Source: an uncultured Oscillospiraceae bacterium (lineage in GTDB: Bacteria > Bacillota > Clostridia > Oscillospirales > Oscillospiraceae). From it: a stretch of 64,000 nt of DNA. A program made the position numbers and the translations under genes. Below, piece after piece: positions 17,001-24,835 of this stretch. The DNA lies in NCBI GenBank assembly GCA_934552825.1, contig CAKTEQ010000001.1:310001-374000 (forward strand), read 5' to 3'. Within the stretch, counting starts at the first letter, position 1; each line of letters begins with the position of its first letter. The notes beneath the pieces are model-generated. The model had not been told where the DNA came from and made no database searches. It saw only the letters and a program-made list of their open reading frames with translations.

Positions 17001-18934
17001 AGCTCCTCCTTGGCAGCGGGTCCATCGCCGGTGTCAGCACCGGGGACGCTGCTATAACCGTAACCGCCGCCAACCTGGCTGCCGCCCATGAAAACGATGT
17101 CATCCGCTATCAGGCGCTCTTCGAGCCGAACGAATTCACCGTCAGGTTCCACGCGGACATCGACGGCACTCAGGGCAGCATGGCGGACCAGAGCTTTTCT
17201 TATCTCAACCGCGCCGTGGGCTCCGAACACCTAAACGACATAGGCTTTACAAAGCCCGGCTTCAGCTTCACCGGCTGGTCAGAGTACAGCGCCGCCGAAA
17301 TTGCTGCCGGCAGCACCGGTCTGACATATGAAAATCAGGCGCGCTTCCACGGTGTGTCCACTTACAGGGGCGTGAATATTCAGCATGGCGACGTTATCGA
17401 CCTCTACGCTCAGTGGGCAGAACTGCCCCACGTCACCATCAGCTACGCCGCCTATCCGGAGAATCTGGGAACGGTCGTCCTGAACACGCCCGAGCCACCG
17501 GTAACATCCCCCTCGGTTAATTACGTCGTGCAGGAATCCGGCAATCCCGAAACGGGCACATTTTATGGCGCGACGGCGGTCGAAAACCCGGGCAGCGTAT
17601 TTACGGGCTGGTATGATCTGTCTGAGAACTGCATCTCCACCGACAAAGTTCTCTCCCTGGATGCCGTAAATAAAGTCGATGGGCTTTATTCGAACGCCTC
17701 CTATATCGCCCGGTTCTCCCCGCAGAAATATACTCTTACATATGACTCAAACGGCGGCAATAACACGATGGAGCCCCAGGAGTTTTCTCACTCCGCCAGC
17801 CAAAATCTCAGTGTCTGCGCATTTGAAAAGCCCGGTTATGATTTTGCCGGCTGGGCTCTCTCGCCTGATGGCGACCCCATATACCACGATCAGCAGAGCA
17901 TCCAGATTGCTGAGGATATGACGCTCTACGCCGCCTGGGTGGAAAAAACCGTCACTATCCTCTATAAGAGTCAAGACGCCGATATGGGCACCGTATCTCC
18001 TGGGTCGGAGACCTTCGGAGCCGTCACCGGCATCGCCGCCGGCTCCACGGCCGCCCCGAAGAGCGGATACAGGTTCGTATGCTGGTATAACTCCGCTGCC
18101 GAAAAGGTATCTGAAAATTTCCAGTTCATCCCTGAGAAGACGGGGGATATCTGGGAGGAGCAGGTGTATTACGCCCACTTCGAAGAGGTGGAGACAATCA
18201 TCCCCACACCGTCGCCCACCCCTGCGCCTTCCGGCGGCAGGACGCCCCCCGCGACCCTCAATTCCATAGACCACCTGGCGTATATAGTGGGCTTTGAGGA
18301 CGGTACGATCCGCCCCGACGCGCCCATAACAAGAGCGGAGGTCGCCACCATCTTCTTCCGTCTGCTCACTGACGACGCACGAGAGGCAAACCTCACAAGA
18401 GAGAACTCTTATCCTGACGTCGGCGCCGACGCATGGTACTCGGCAGCCGTGTCCACCCTTTCGCGCATGGGCATAATCACCGGCTATCCCGACGGGACTT
18501 TCCGCCCCGATGCCCCCATAACGAGAGCGGAGTTCACGGCAATTGCGGCCAGATTTGACTCCTCTGCTGTCTCTGTTGAGCTTCCCTTTACCGATCTTCA
18601 GAACTGTTGGGCTCTGGACGAGATAGCCAGAGCGTACAGCAACGGATGGATAACCGGATATGCCGACGGTACCTTCCGGCCCTCTCAGGACATCACCCGC
18701 GCGGAGGTGATAACTCTCATAAACCGCGTGCTTCAGAGAGTTCCCGGATCCCGGGAGGACCTTTTGGCCACCGCCCCCGTCTGGAAGGACAACCCTCCGG
18801 AGTATTGGGCATATATCGCCATCCAGGAGGCTACCTGCTCCCACTACTACGAGCAGAAGGCCGACGGTCACGAGACTCACACAGCTCCCCGCCCAGACAG
18901 GGATTGGGCAGCCGAATTTGAGAAAACCAAATAA
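14072..18934 (+). CDS. Giant SLH surface protein with InlB B-repeats
   Basis: About 1620 residues. N-terminal signal peptide (ending LSAFAAG), a carbohydrate-binding-like jelly-roll region (about 40-310, ISNPSFETP start), a long array of InlB/Listeria-Bacteroides repeats (about 315-1370; recurring FTGW, YDANGG and LYAQW-type motifs), a Pro/Thr linker (TPSPTPAPSGG), then three SLH modules (about 1395-1570; TGYPDGTFRPDAPITRAE) for wall attachment and a short charged tail. Function is probably adhesion or wall architecture. The start is uncertain: ATG 14072 has AAAAGG directly against it, while TTG 14084 would have a better gap. Confidence 0.85.
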   Translation: MWYELKSSVNPAKRLCGAFLTMCMVLALLPLSAFAAGRNGTSGENAISNPSFETPAYSTNPPVRFIPAAETDGWSTTATDGLIEFANVKITGRIPHIFAGSDQWVAEGDQCVELNAHQESTLYQDTDTADGYIYEWGLSHRGRQGIDKMALIIGPTQENAPKKPSYTGRDQFMRLTDWIQRNRVTLGVTIPTTGCSEKITVYSKPFDSNGDFVNNGEGSNQPFSQTPSDIYTEEWSVWIVSTDNSHWGKYGTNSTSYDADKGIGGGLSYDCSYTVPTGQRKTTFAFCSYSAATNDKSVGNLIDDLHFSLYHTVTVSATAGGEGSVEITSGSTSRSYPVSEGSPVSAIVRDDSELIVKATELTTLDKSGAVFVGAYITRQGTNGQPEKVFIPAADSRWTAVTNGNTTVYTYSAVISEPADIVLIFVKTPTITYDSNGGAQYVYEPGAEAPTNIVSFAPAEGSAEPRASYTSHSAEGEPGWLFTGWLLARENRVLPAVHTVSYDAENETFTFTSNDGSAPLSIKTGGVALIAQWRWLQSFVPQVQNADNTYTTDYSCGQIYVANDPGASTSYYAETGESVTVTAQASPGYAFIGWYKLTDSGYQQVSRGASYTYFVGKEDLQTTYARFVPALTVTYQWDSSLNAADFPRVPSQETTLSGDDYIISTLYIPNETHFPGTLGGVPGKWIFTGWKDAAQEDGDYLGSEISNVTRGYILTGYWSFVADQAYTVSYDHQDGQTCWLPSGIGALPGPDSYYANNTVTVPQAPTIADSTQLVLDYERTYTGTWHFDGWLRSDTGTLVSPGSTFQMPADNISLTAKWTFTPGVYTVTYDANGGSGPVPAGHMIYAYSEFTGKAGVNTPEGIPFGALVTAGDYTGTAPSDDVYFVGWGLSPAGGVKFSPGQEINHMDLGITTSGQNVVLYAIYEPIGTINVEFISSNPNHGTVTERSGTFQVMNGAVSGENAVSMAVPAVGYHFSGWQLLLGSGSIAGVSTGDAAITVTAANLAAAHENDVIRYQALFEPNEFTVRFHADIDGTQGSMADQSFSYLNRAVGSEHLNDIGFTKPGFSFTGWSEYSAAEIAAGSTGLTYENQARFHGVSTYRGVNIQHGDVIDLYAQWAELPHVTISYAAYPENLGTVVLNTPEPPVTSPSVNYVVQESGNPETGTFYGATAVENPGSVFTGWYDLSENCISTDKVLSLDAVNKVDGLYSNASYIARFSPQKYTLTYDSNGGNNTMEPQEFSHSASQNLSVCAFEKPGYDFAGWALSPDGDPIYHDQQSIQIAEDMTLYAAWVEKTVTILYKSQDADMGTVSPGSETFGAVTGIAAGSTAAPKSGYRFVCWYNSAAEKVSENFQFIPEKTGDIWEEQVYYAHFEEVETIIPTPSPTPAPSGGRTPPATLNSIDHLAYIVGFEDGTIRPDAPITRAEVATIFFRLLTDDAREANLTRENSYPDVGADAWYSAAVSTLSRMGIITGYPDGTFRPDAPITRAEFTAIAARFDSSAVSVELPFTDLQNCWALDEIARAYSNGWITGYADGTFRPSQDITRAEVITLINRVLQRVPGSREDLLATAPVWKDNPPEYWAYIAIQEATCSHYYEQKADGHETHTAPRPDRDWAAEFEKTK

Positions 18935-18941
18935 GGCACAA

Positions 18942-18979
18942 AAATCCCCGCGCTTTTCGTAAAGAAAAGCGCGGGGATT
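18942..18979. terminator. Terminator after the giant SLH gene
   Basis: Long near-perfect stem AAATCCCCGCGCTTTTC with a 5-base loop, immediately after the stop codon. Confidence 0.85.
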
Positions 18980-18997
18980 TCACTGCAAATATAAAGT

Positions 18998-19029
18998 AGC
19001 ACCCGGCTCAGAGAACTGAGCCGGGTGCT
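18998..19029 (-). terminator. Terminator of the tRNA operon
   Basis: 14-bp perfect stem AGCACCCGGCTCAG with loop AGAA, followed on the minus strand by ACTTTATATTTG, right after the 3' end of tRNA-Met. Confidence 0.8.
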
Positions 19030-19034
19030 GAATT

Positions 19035-19110
<76 letters not shown>

Positions 19111-19125
19111 ATATTGAATTTTCGA

Positions 19126-19212
19126 TGGTGCCGGTGACCGGGGTCGAACCGGTACGGCGTTTCCACCGAGGGATTTTAAGTCCCTTGCGTCTGCCTATTC
19201 CGCCACACCGGC
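19126..19212 (-). tRNA. tRNA-Leu (TAA)
   Basis: 87 nt with a long variable arm, anticodon TAA in loop CTTAAAA, acceptor GCCGGTG/CACCGGC and encoded CCA. It is first in a two-tRNA operon 15 bp before tRNA-fMet. Confidence 0.96.
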
Positions 19213-19229
19213 TTATTCGGTGCTTAAAT

Positions 19230-19258
19230 ATAATACTATATAACCATACCTTTGTCAA
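19230..19258 (-). promoter_or_regulatory. Promoter of the tRNA operon
   Basis: Minus-strand TTGACA (19253-19258), 17 bp, TATTAT (19230-19235), 17 bp before the tRNA-Leu 5' end. A near-consensus sigma-A site. Confidence 0.8.
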
Positions 19259-19352
19259 GCATAAGTTTTCTACATGTTCTGCCAAAATATACGGCGCATC
19301 AAATCTCCTCAGGCTGCATATACTGATATATCAATTAAAAGGAGGGCTGAGC

Positions 19353-19433
19353 GTGCCTGAGAAAAACACCCCCATGGGCGACATCGATGATCTGATCTAC
19401 GGCAATGAACCTGCGCCGGTCAGCTCAAGATAA
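19353..19433 (+). CDS. Putative 26-residue small protein
   Basis: GTG start preceded by the strong RBS AAAGGAGGG, 26 codons, stop TAA, then a terminator hairpin 11 bp later. The product is acidic (GDIDDLIYGNEP in its middle), lacks cysteine and shows no signal or membrane helix. An internal ATG would give 19 residues. The compact RBS-ORF-terminator unit argues for a real transcript, but I recognise no family and assign no function. Confidence 0.5.
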   Translation: MPEKNTPMGDIDDLIYGNEPAPVSSR

Positions 19434-19444
19434 CTTTATTCTTA

Positions 19445-19475
19445 TTAAGCCTCCCTCGTGACGAGGGAGGCTTAA
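19445..19475. terminator. Terminator after the small ORF
   Basis: 15-bp perfect stem TTAAGCCTCCCTCGT with a one-base symmetric centre and a following T-run. It can also end thiT transcripts from the other side. Confidence 0.8.
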
Positions 19476-19483
19476 CGTTTTTA

Positions 19484-20023
19484 TCAGTCCTGAAGAAATC
19501 TGCGCAGAGGCTTTGCGAGCAGCGCGCACAGCACGACCGCGAGGATCGTGTTTGGCAGCATATATGTGCCGTTATAGAGCAGCGAATAGATCCAGGGCGA
19601 TGTCATCGTAAGTCCCATGAACTCCTCCGGCATCCACTGTGCGTAAACCGTAATGCCGCTGATGAAGTGCACGATAAAGCGGGCCGCGCAGCCCACAAGC
19701 GCGCCTACAGCCACGGGCTTTTTAACAATTCCGGCAAGGCCCACCGCCGCATAGGCGATGGAATAGTCCAGCAGCAGGGATACCCAGTTGAGCGCCGTAC
19801 CCTCTCCCAGGAAATATTTCAGTGTTCCGAACACCAGCCCCGCTATTACTCCCCAGCCTGTGCCGCCGGAGACGGCAAAAAGGATGAGTGGTATCATCAC
19901 CAGATTAACGCTGCCGCCAAATCCGCCGAACTGAAGCCCGATGGGTATCTTCAGGTAGCTAAGCGCCAATGCCAGCGCGACGCACACGCCGCCGCGGCAA
20001 AGTGTTCTTGTTGTTTTTTTCAT
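19484..20023 (-). CDS. thiT: Thiamine ECF transporter S component ThiT
   Basis: A 179-residue membrane protein with six predicted helices, the size and pattern of the ThiT substrate-binding subunit of energy-coupling-factor importers (KIPIGLQFGG, LLDYSIAYA, SGITVYAQW). It binds thiamine in the membrane and works with a shared EcfAA'T module encoded elsewhere. Start 20023 (MKKTTRT) follows AAGGGGG; a longer reading would run back through the leader. A TPP riboswitch lies directly upstream. Confidence 0.92.
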   Translation of the reverse strand: MKKTTRTLCRGGVCVALALALSYLKIPIGLQFGGFGGSVNLVMIPLILFAVSGGTGWGVIAGLVFGTLKYFLGEGTALNWVSLLLDYSIAYAAVGLAGIVKKPVAVGALVGCAARFIVHFISGITVYAQWMPEEFMGLTMTSPWIYSLLYNGTYMLPNTILAVVLCALLAKPLRRFLQD

Positions 20024-20100
20024 AGGATTTCCCCCTTCAAATAATTTGACCGCAGCACAAACCTGAAAAGTGCTGCGGTACAAAGGAAAACTCCGTTATA

Positions 20101-20211
20101 TCGCTTCCTACGCCGGCATTATCCGGATCAGGTTCAGGCTCACGCCAAGGGACCGGAGGCGGCCATATTCGCCTCGCATCACAGCCGGGTCAAGCACCCA
20201 GCGCCCCTGCA
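20101..20211 (-). promoter_or_regulatory. TPP riboswitch (THI element)
   Basis: On the minus strand the conserved core CCTGAACCTGATCCGGATAA and GCCGGCGTAGG of the thiamine pyrophosphate aptamer is present, with the 5' arm GGGGCGC and CTGTGATGCGAG in place of the usual CTGAGA. It lies 78 bp before thiT and should shut off thiamine uptake when TPP is high. Confidence 0.92.
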
Positions 20212-20241
20212 ATCCATATTGTGTTTACGGTCTACACCCGG

Positions 20242-20270
20242 ATGATAGCATAACTGCCACGCCATGTCAA
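20242..20270 (-). promoter_or_regulatory. Promoter of thiT
   Basis: Minus-strand TTGACA (20265-20270), 17 bp, TATCAT (20242-20247), just upstream of the TPP aptamer. Confidence 0.8.
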
Positions 20271-20284
20271 CTGTGTCATCTTGG

Positions 20285-21205
20285 TCACATTTTTTCCAGC
20301 TTCTTCAGCAACTCCCGGAAATACTCCGGTAGGTCCACCCCGAGTTCCACCGGTTCCCCCGTGCGTGGGTGGATGAACTTAAGCTCCCGGGCAAAAAGGC
20401 ACTGGCTCTCCTGCCCCAGCTTCATAGCACCCTTGCCGCCGTACACGCCGTCCCCGAGGATGGGGTGATTTATCGCCGCCATATGCACGCGTATCTGGTG
20501 GGTGCGGCCGGTCTCCAGGCGGCAGCGCAGGTGGGTGTACCCCCGGTAGCGCCCAAGCACCTCCCAATGGGTTACCGCCGGGCGGGGCGTCGGAGAATTA
20601 ACGCTCTGGCGCTTTCTGTCTGTCCTGTGGCGTCCGATGGGCATATCGACGGTGCCGCTGTCCTGGCGAAGGGTGCCGCACACGATGCACTCATACACAC
20701 GGCTCAGGCTCCTGTCCTTGAGCTGTTCGGAAAGACTCTGGTGTGCAAAGTCGTTCTTCGCGGCGATTATCAGTCCGCTGGTGTCCTTGTCGATGCGGTG
20801 GACTATGCCGGGACGTATCTCTCCGCCGATCCCGGAGAGGCTCTCCCCGCAGTGGTGCATCAGGGCGTTGACGAGAGTGCCGTCCGGGTGCCCCGGGGCG
20901 GGGTGCACCACCATGCCCTTCGGCTTGTTTATGACGATCACGTCCTCATCCTCGTAAACCACATCCAGAGAAAGGTCCTGAGGTGCTATCTCCGTCTGGA
21001 CCGCCTCCGGGAGCTCCGCGACAAAGATGTCCCCCGCCTTTACGGCGTAATTCTTCTTTTGTGTCCTGCCCTCCAGCGTCACCAAGCCCTGCTCAATGAG
21101 CCGCTGGGCAGCGCTCCGGGAGCCTATTTCCTCCCGCTCGCCCAGAAACGCGTCCAGGCGCGTCCCCTCCGCCTCTGGCGGAACGGTCAGTTTCACAGTA
21201 CTCAT
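20285..21205 (-). CDS. rluD: 23S rRNA pseudouridine synthase RluD-type
   Basis: A 306-residue RluA-family enzyme: N-terminal S4 RNA-binding domain (about 14-75) and a catalytic domain with HRIDKDTSG, in which Asp139 is the nucleophile. By family it isomerises uridines in helix 69 of 23S rRNA, although RluD versus other RluA members is not decided by sequence alone. Its ATG overlaps the lspA stop (ATGA), so translation is coupled; the lspA-rluD order is common in Firmicutes. Confidence 0.92.
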   Translation of the reverse strand: MSTVKLTVPPEAEGTRLDAFLGEREEIGSRSAAQRLIEQGLVTLEGRTQKKNYAVKAGDIFVAELPEAVQTEIAPQDLSLDVVYEDEDVIVINKPKGMVVHPAPGHPDGTLVNALMHHCGESLSGIGGEIRPGIVHRIDKDTSGLIIAAKNDFAHQSLSEQLKDRSLSRVYECIVCGTLRQDSGTVDMPIGRHRTDRKRQSVNSPTPRPAVTHWEVLGRYRGYTHLRCRLETGRTHQIRVHMAAINHPILGDGVYGGKGAMKLGQESQCLFARELKFIHPRTGEPVELGVDLPEYFRELLKKLEKM

Positions 21206-21666
21206 TTCTTCTCCTTCTGCTCATTCCCCTTATATATGAACAGCAGATAGACAACTATCCCCACTCCGCCGGCGGTTATGAAGATATCCGCCACATTGAA
21301 CACCGGGAAGCGGAAAAAGTCCAGCTGGAACATATCCACCACAAAGCCGAGAAAAGCCCTGTCAATGAGATTGCCAACTGCGCCGCCGAGGACCGCCGTC
21401 AGCGACCATACCGCCAGCGGGTGACGGAACACGCGCTTTATGAGCACGGCAGCGATGGCTATGCTCAGCGCAGCGCTCAGCGCCGTCAGCACCCAGGTAT
21501 GGCTGCTGAGAGACGAGAACGCCGCGCCTGTATTCTGCACATATGTCAGAGAGAGGATACCTTTTATGACTTCGTGGGATTCACCCAGGGCGTACCCTGT
21601 GCGGATTAAGAATTTAACCGCCTGGTCCGCCGCTACTATGAGGACTATCGCAAGAGCCTGAAGCAT
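21202..21666 (-). CDS. lspA: Lipoprotein signal peptidase II
   Basis: A 154-residue four-helix membrane protease that cleaves lipobox signal peptides after diacylglyceryl transfer. Catalytic Asp102 lies in GNLIDR and Asp127 in FNVADIF, with NTGAAFS also conserved. Start ATG 21666 has GGAGG eight bases upstream; an upstream GTG overlaps the RBS and is less likely. It serves the lipoproteins of this window, for example those at 11806, 34915 and 50551. Confidence 0.95.
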   Translation of the reverse strand: MLQALAIVLIVAADQAVKFLIRTGYALGESHEVIKGILSLTYVQNTGAAFSSLSSHTWVLTALSAALSIAIAAVLIKRVFRHPLAVWSLTAVLGGAVGNLIDRAFLGFVVDMFQLDFFRFPVFNVADIFITAGGVGIVVYLLFIYKGNEQKEKK

Positions 21667-21690
21667 TAAAAACACCTCCGGGAAATAATA

Positions 21691-21716
21691 GGGGCGGTAA
21701 AGTATTTTACCGCCCC
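21691..21716 (-). terminator. Terminator upstream of lspA
   Basis: 11-bp stem GGGGCGGTAAA with a short loop and a minus-strand TATTATTT tail. It closes the operon that ends with ileS and the HPr-like gene. Confidence 0.75.
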
Positions 21717-21740
21717 GGCTTTGCCTGATTATCCTGTTGC

Positions 21741-21956
21741 TTACAGCTCCTTGACCGCCTCGTGAAGAGCGGCGTTCTCAGACACGACCTGGATAGGCTG
21801 TGAAAAGTCCAGAGTATAGAGGTTTATAAAAGACTTTGCGTCGACCATGACGCTGTTGTCCATGGAATGCAGGAATACGGGGTCAGGGCAAGCACATGCC
21901 AGGCTCTGCATCTTCTGGATCTGTGCGATAGAATTGAACTGCTTTACTGTGATCAT
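21741..21956 (-). CDS. HPr-like protein lacking the phosphorylatable histidine
   Basis: 71 residues, RBS GGGAGG. The C-terminal half (VDAKSFINLYTLDFSQPIQV) matches the HPr fold around the regulatory serine region, but the N-terminal active-site loop with His15 (normally ...HARPA) is replaced by IQKMQSLACACPD. It therefore cannot take phosphate from enzyme I at that residue. Such HPr-like proteins are seen in Clostridia, sometimes with unknown roles. It follows ileS by about 50 bp. Confidence 0.7.
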   Translation of the reverse strand: MITVKQFNSIAQIQKMQSLACACPDPVFLHSMDNSVMVDAKSFINLYTLDFSQPIQVVSENAALHEAVKEL

Positions 21957-22009
21957 TATTTTGTCCTCCCAACTTATCTCTCAAATTTATATTCACCGCG
22001 AACGGCAAA

Positions 22010-24811
22010 TCACATATTTTCCAGGACTGCGGCGCACCTTGCGCACAGCTCGGGGAACTTCTCGCTCTGGCCGACGGTCTTGGAGTGCATCCAGCAGCGG
22101 CAGCACTTCTCGCCCGTAGCCTCGTACACCTCAACGGTCATACCCTTGAAGTTCTCACCATTGCCTGTCACGTTGGCGGCGTCCGGCGCACCCTCGCCCT
22201 CGGCGCATTCGGAGACGATGAATATCTCAGCCAGGTTCATGCCCTTAAGGGCCTCCAGCGCGGATCTAGCCTCGTCGTCGCCGGCGTAGAGCTCCACATG
22301 CGCCTCCAGTGCCTTACCGATGCGCTTCTCGGCGCGGGCTGTCTCCAGCACGCCGTTGACATCGTCTCTCAGAGCTATCGCTTTGTCCCACTTCGCCATA
22401 GCAGCCTCGTCCAGGGCATAGGCGTCGTAGGTGTGTACCATATCGTTGAGGACCACGTTGCGCTCGTCGTCCTCCGCTCTGTGAGGCATGCTGAGCCATA
22501 TCTCGTTGCAGGTGAAGGCCAATATGGGCGCGAACGCGCGGGTCATGGCGTCCAGTATCATATAGAGGGCGGTCTGTGCGCTGCGGCGCTTGAGCCCGTT
22601 TATCTCCTCGCAGTAGAGCCGGTCTTTGATGATATCCAGATAGAAGCTGGACAACTCCACGACGCAGAAGTCGTTGATGGCATGGGAGATAACATGGAAT
22701 TCATATCCGTTGTAGGCTGTATAGACCTTCCTGAGCAGCTCGTTGAGCTTCGTTATTGCCCAACGGTCGATCTCCATCATGTCCTCAGGCACCACAAGCT
22801 CATTGGGGTCAAAGCCGTTGAGGTTGCCCAGGCAGTATCTCGCCGTATTGCGGAACTTCAGGTAGCTCTGGGAGAGCTGCTTGAAGATATCCTTCGAGCA
22901 GCGCACGTCAACATGGTAATCGGCAGAGCCCGCCCACAAGCGGAGCAGGTCCGCGCCGTACTGATCGATTATCTCGCTGGGGTCAATGCCGTTGCCGAGG
23001 GATTTATGCATGGCCTTTCCCTCGCCGTCAACGGTCCAGCCGTGGGTGATGCACTCCTTGAAGGGTGCGCCCTTGCCCAGAGCACCCACCGCCGTAAGCA
23101 GTGAGGATTGGAACCAGCCTCTGTACTGGTCAAGACCTTCAAGGTATACTGTCGCGGGCCAGAAATCCTGGTCCCGGAGCATAGAGGCAACGTGAGTGGA
23201 GCCGGAGTCGAACCAGCCGTCCAGAGTGTCGCTCTCCTTGTCAAACTCTCTGCCGCCGCAATGGGGACAGGTAAAGCCCTCGGGAATGAGCTCCATCGCG
23301 TCCTTGTCAAACCAGATATTTGAGCCGTACTTACCAAAGAGCGTGGATATCCTCTCAATAGTCTCATCTGTGCAGACAGGCTTGCCGCAGTCCGTGCAGT
23401 AGAACACGGGAATCGGCAGACCCCAGCGGCGCTGACGGGAAATACACCAGTCGCTGCGCTCTCTTATCATGGACTTCATGCGGTCGATGCCCCACTCAGG
23501 GTACCACTTGACGTTGTCGCAGGCGGCGACAGCCTCATCCTTGAATGAGTCCACGGAGCAGAACCACTGAGGCGTCGCGCGGAAGATGATGGGGCCCTTG
23601 CAGCGCCAGCAGTGGGGATAGCTGTGGACGATATCCTCGCTGGCGAACAGCGCGCCGCTCGCCTTCATGTCCTCCAGAATTACGGGATTGGACGCGTCCG
23701 TCTTAAGTCCGGCGTACTTGCCAGCATAGTCGGTGTGTCTGCCCTGGTCGTCCACGGGGACAACGAGGTCCAGCCCATAACGGCGGCAGGTCTGATAGTC
23801 GTCCGCGCCGAATCCGGGCGCCGTGTGCACGCAGCCCGTACCGGAATCCATGGTGACATAGTCCGCGAGCATTATAAGACTCGTCTTGTCAAGGAAGGGA
23901 TGCTTTGCCAGCATCATCTCGAAGAACTTGCCGGGATGCGTCTCAACTATCTCATAGTTCTCCACGCCGCCGACTCCCATTACCTCCTCCAGCAGGGGGA
24001 CCGCCACGATGTACATTTCGCCGTTTTCAGCCCTGACAATGGCGTACTCCTCGTCGGCATTGAGGGTGATGCCCAGGTTACCGGGGAGTGTCCAGATAGT
24101 AGTTGTCCAGATGAGGAAATTGAGCTTGCTCTTATCCAGGTGGCTGAGCTTGCCCTGATCGTCGCACAATGGGAACTTAACATAAACCGTGGTACAGGGA
24201 TCATCCTGATACTCGATCTCTGCCTCGGCAAGAGCAGTCTCATCCTTAGGGCACCAGTATACGGGCTTGAGCCCCTTGTAGATATAGCCCTTTTTATACA
24301 TCTCGCCGAAGACTTTGACTTCTTCCGCCTCGAAGGACGGGTTCATGGTCTTATAGGGGTGCTCCCAGTCGGCAAGCACACCCATACGCTTGAAGCCCTC
24401 CATCTGGATGCCGATATACTTGTCGGCATACTCGTGGCAGGCTGTGCGGAAATCAGCGACGCTCATCTCCTTGCGGTTGAGCTTCTGTTCCTTGATGATT
24501 GCGGACTCGATGGGCATACCGTGGTTGTCCCAGCCGGGGATATAGGGCGTATAGTAGCCGCGCATGGCGTAGGAACGGTTGATGAAATCCTTGAGCGCCT
24601 TGTTCAGTGCGTGGCCCATGTGCAGCCCGCCGTTTGAGAAGGGAGGTCCGTCATGGAGAGAGAAGAGGGGCTTGCCCTTGTTCTTCTTCATGAGCAGACC
24701 GTAAACGTCTATTTTATTCCACTGTTCCAGCATCTCCGGCTCGCGCTTGGGAAGCCCCGCACGCATTGGAAAATCTGTCTTTGGAAGATTTACCGTTGCA
24801 TTGTAATCCAT
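22010..24811 (-). CDS. ileS: Isoleucyl-tRNA synthetase
   Basis: A 933-residue class I synthetase charging tRNA-Ile. The HIGH motif is HMGH in GGLHMGHAL, the CP1 editing domain follows, the KMSKS motif is the variant AMHKSLGN, and the C-terminus has a zinc finger CCRC...CARC. It follows divIVA by 24 bp, so it is read from an upstream promoter. No T-box element was found in that gap. Confidence 0.97.
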   Translation of the reverse strand: MDYNATVNLPKTDFPMRAGLPKREPEMLEQWNKIDVYGLLMKKNKGKPLFSLHDGPPFSNGGLHMGHALNKALKDFINRSYAMRGYYTPYIPGWDNHGMPIESAIIKEQKLNRKEMSVADFRTACHEYADKYIGIQMEGFKRMGVLADWEHPYKTMNPSFEAEEVKVFGEMYKKGYIYKGLKPVYWCPKDETALAEAEIEYQDDPCTTVYVKFPLCDDQGKLSHLDKSKLNFLIWTTTIWTLPGNLGITLNADEEYAIVRAENGEMYIVAVPLLEEVMGVGGVENYEIVETHPGKFFEMMLAKHPFLDKTSLIMLADYVTMDSGTGCVHTAPGFGADDYQTCRRYGLDLVVPVDDQGRHTDYAGKYAGLKTDASNPVILEDMKASGALFASEDIVHSYPHCWRCKGPIIFRATPQWFCSVDSFKDEAVAACDNVKWYPEWGIDRMKSMIRERSDWCISRQRRWGLPIPVFYCTDCGKPVCTDETIERISTLFGKYGSNIWFDKDAMELIPEGFTCPHCGGREFDKESDTLDGWFDSGSTHVASMLRDQDFWPATVYLEGLDQYRGWFQSSLLTAVGALGKGAPFKECITHGWTVDGEGKAMHKSLGNGIDPSEIIDQYGADLLRLWAGSADYHVDVRCSKDIFKQLSQSYLKFRNTARYCLGNLNGFDPNELVVPEDMMEIDRWAITKLNELLRKVYTAYNGYEFHVISHAINDFCVVELSSFYLDIIKDRLYCEEINGLKRRSAQTALYMILDAMTRAFAPILAFTCNEIWLSMPHRAEDDERNVVLNDMVHTYDAYALDEAAMAKWDKAIALRDDVNGVLETARAEKRIGKALEAHVELYAGDDEARSALEALKGMNLAEIFIVSECAEGEGAPDAANVTGNGENFKGMTVEVYEATGEKCCRCWMHSKTVGQSEKFPELCARCAAVLENM

Positions 24812-24835
24812 TTTGAATATCGTTACCTTTCCTGT

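Noticed and set aside
22900..23060. KMSKS motif of ileS reading AMHKSLGN as an anomaly
   Set aside because: I recall this variant as common in clostridial IleRS, and all other motifs are normal.
22085..23104. 339-codon antisense frame across ileS
   Set aside because: Shadow of isoleucyl-tRNA synthetase; no domain recognised.
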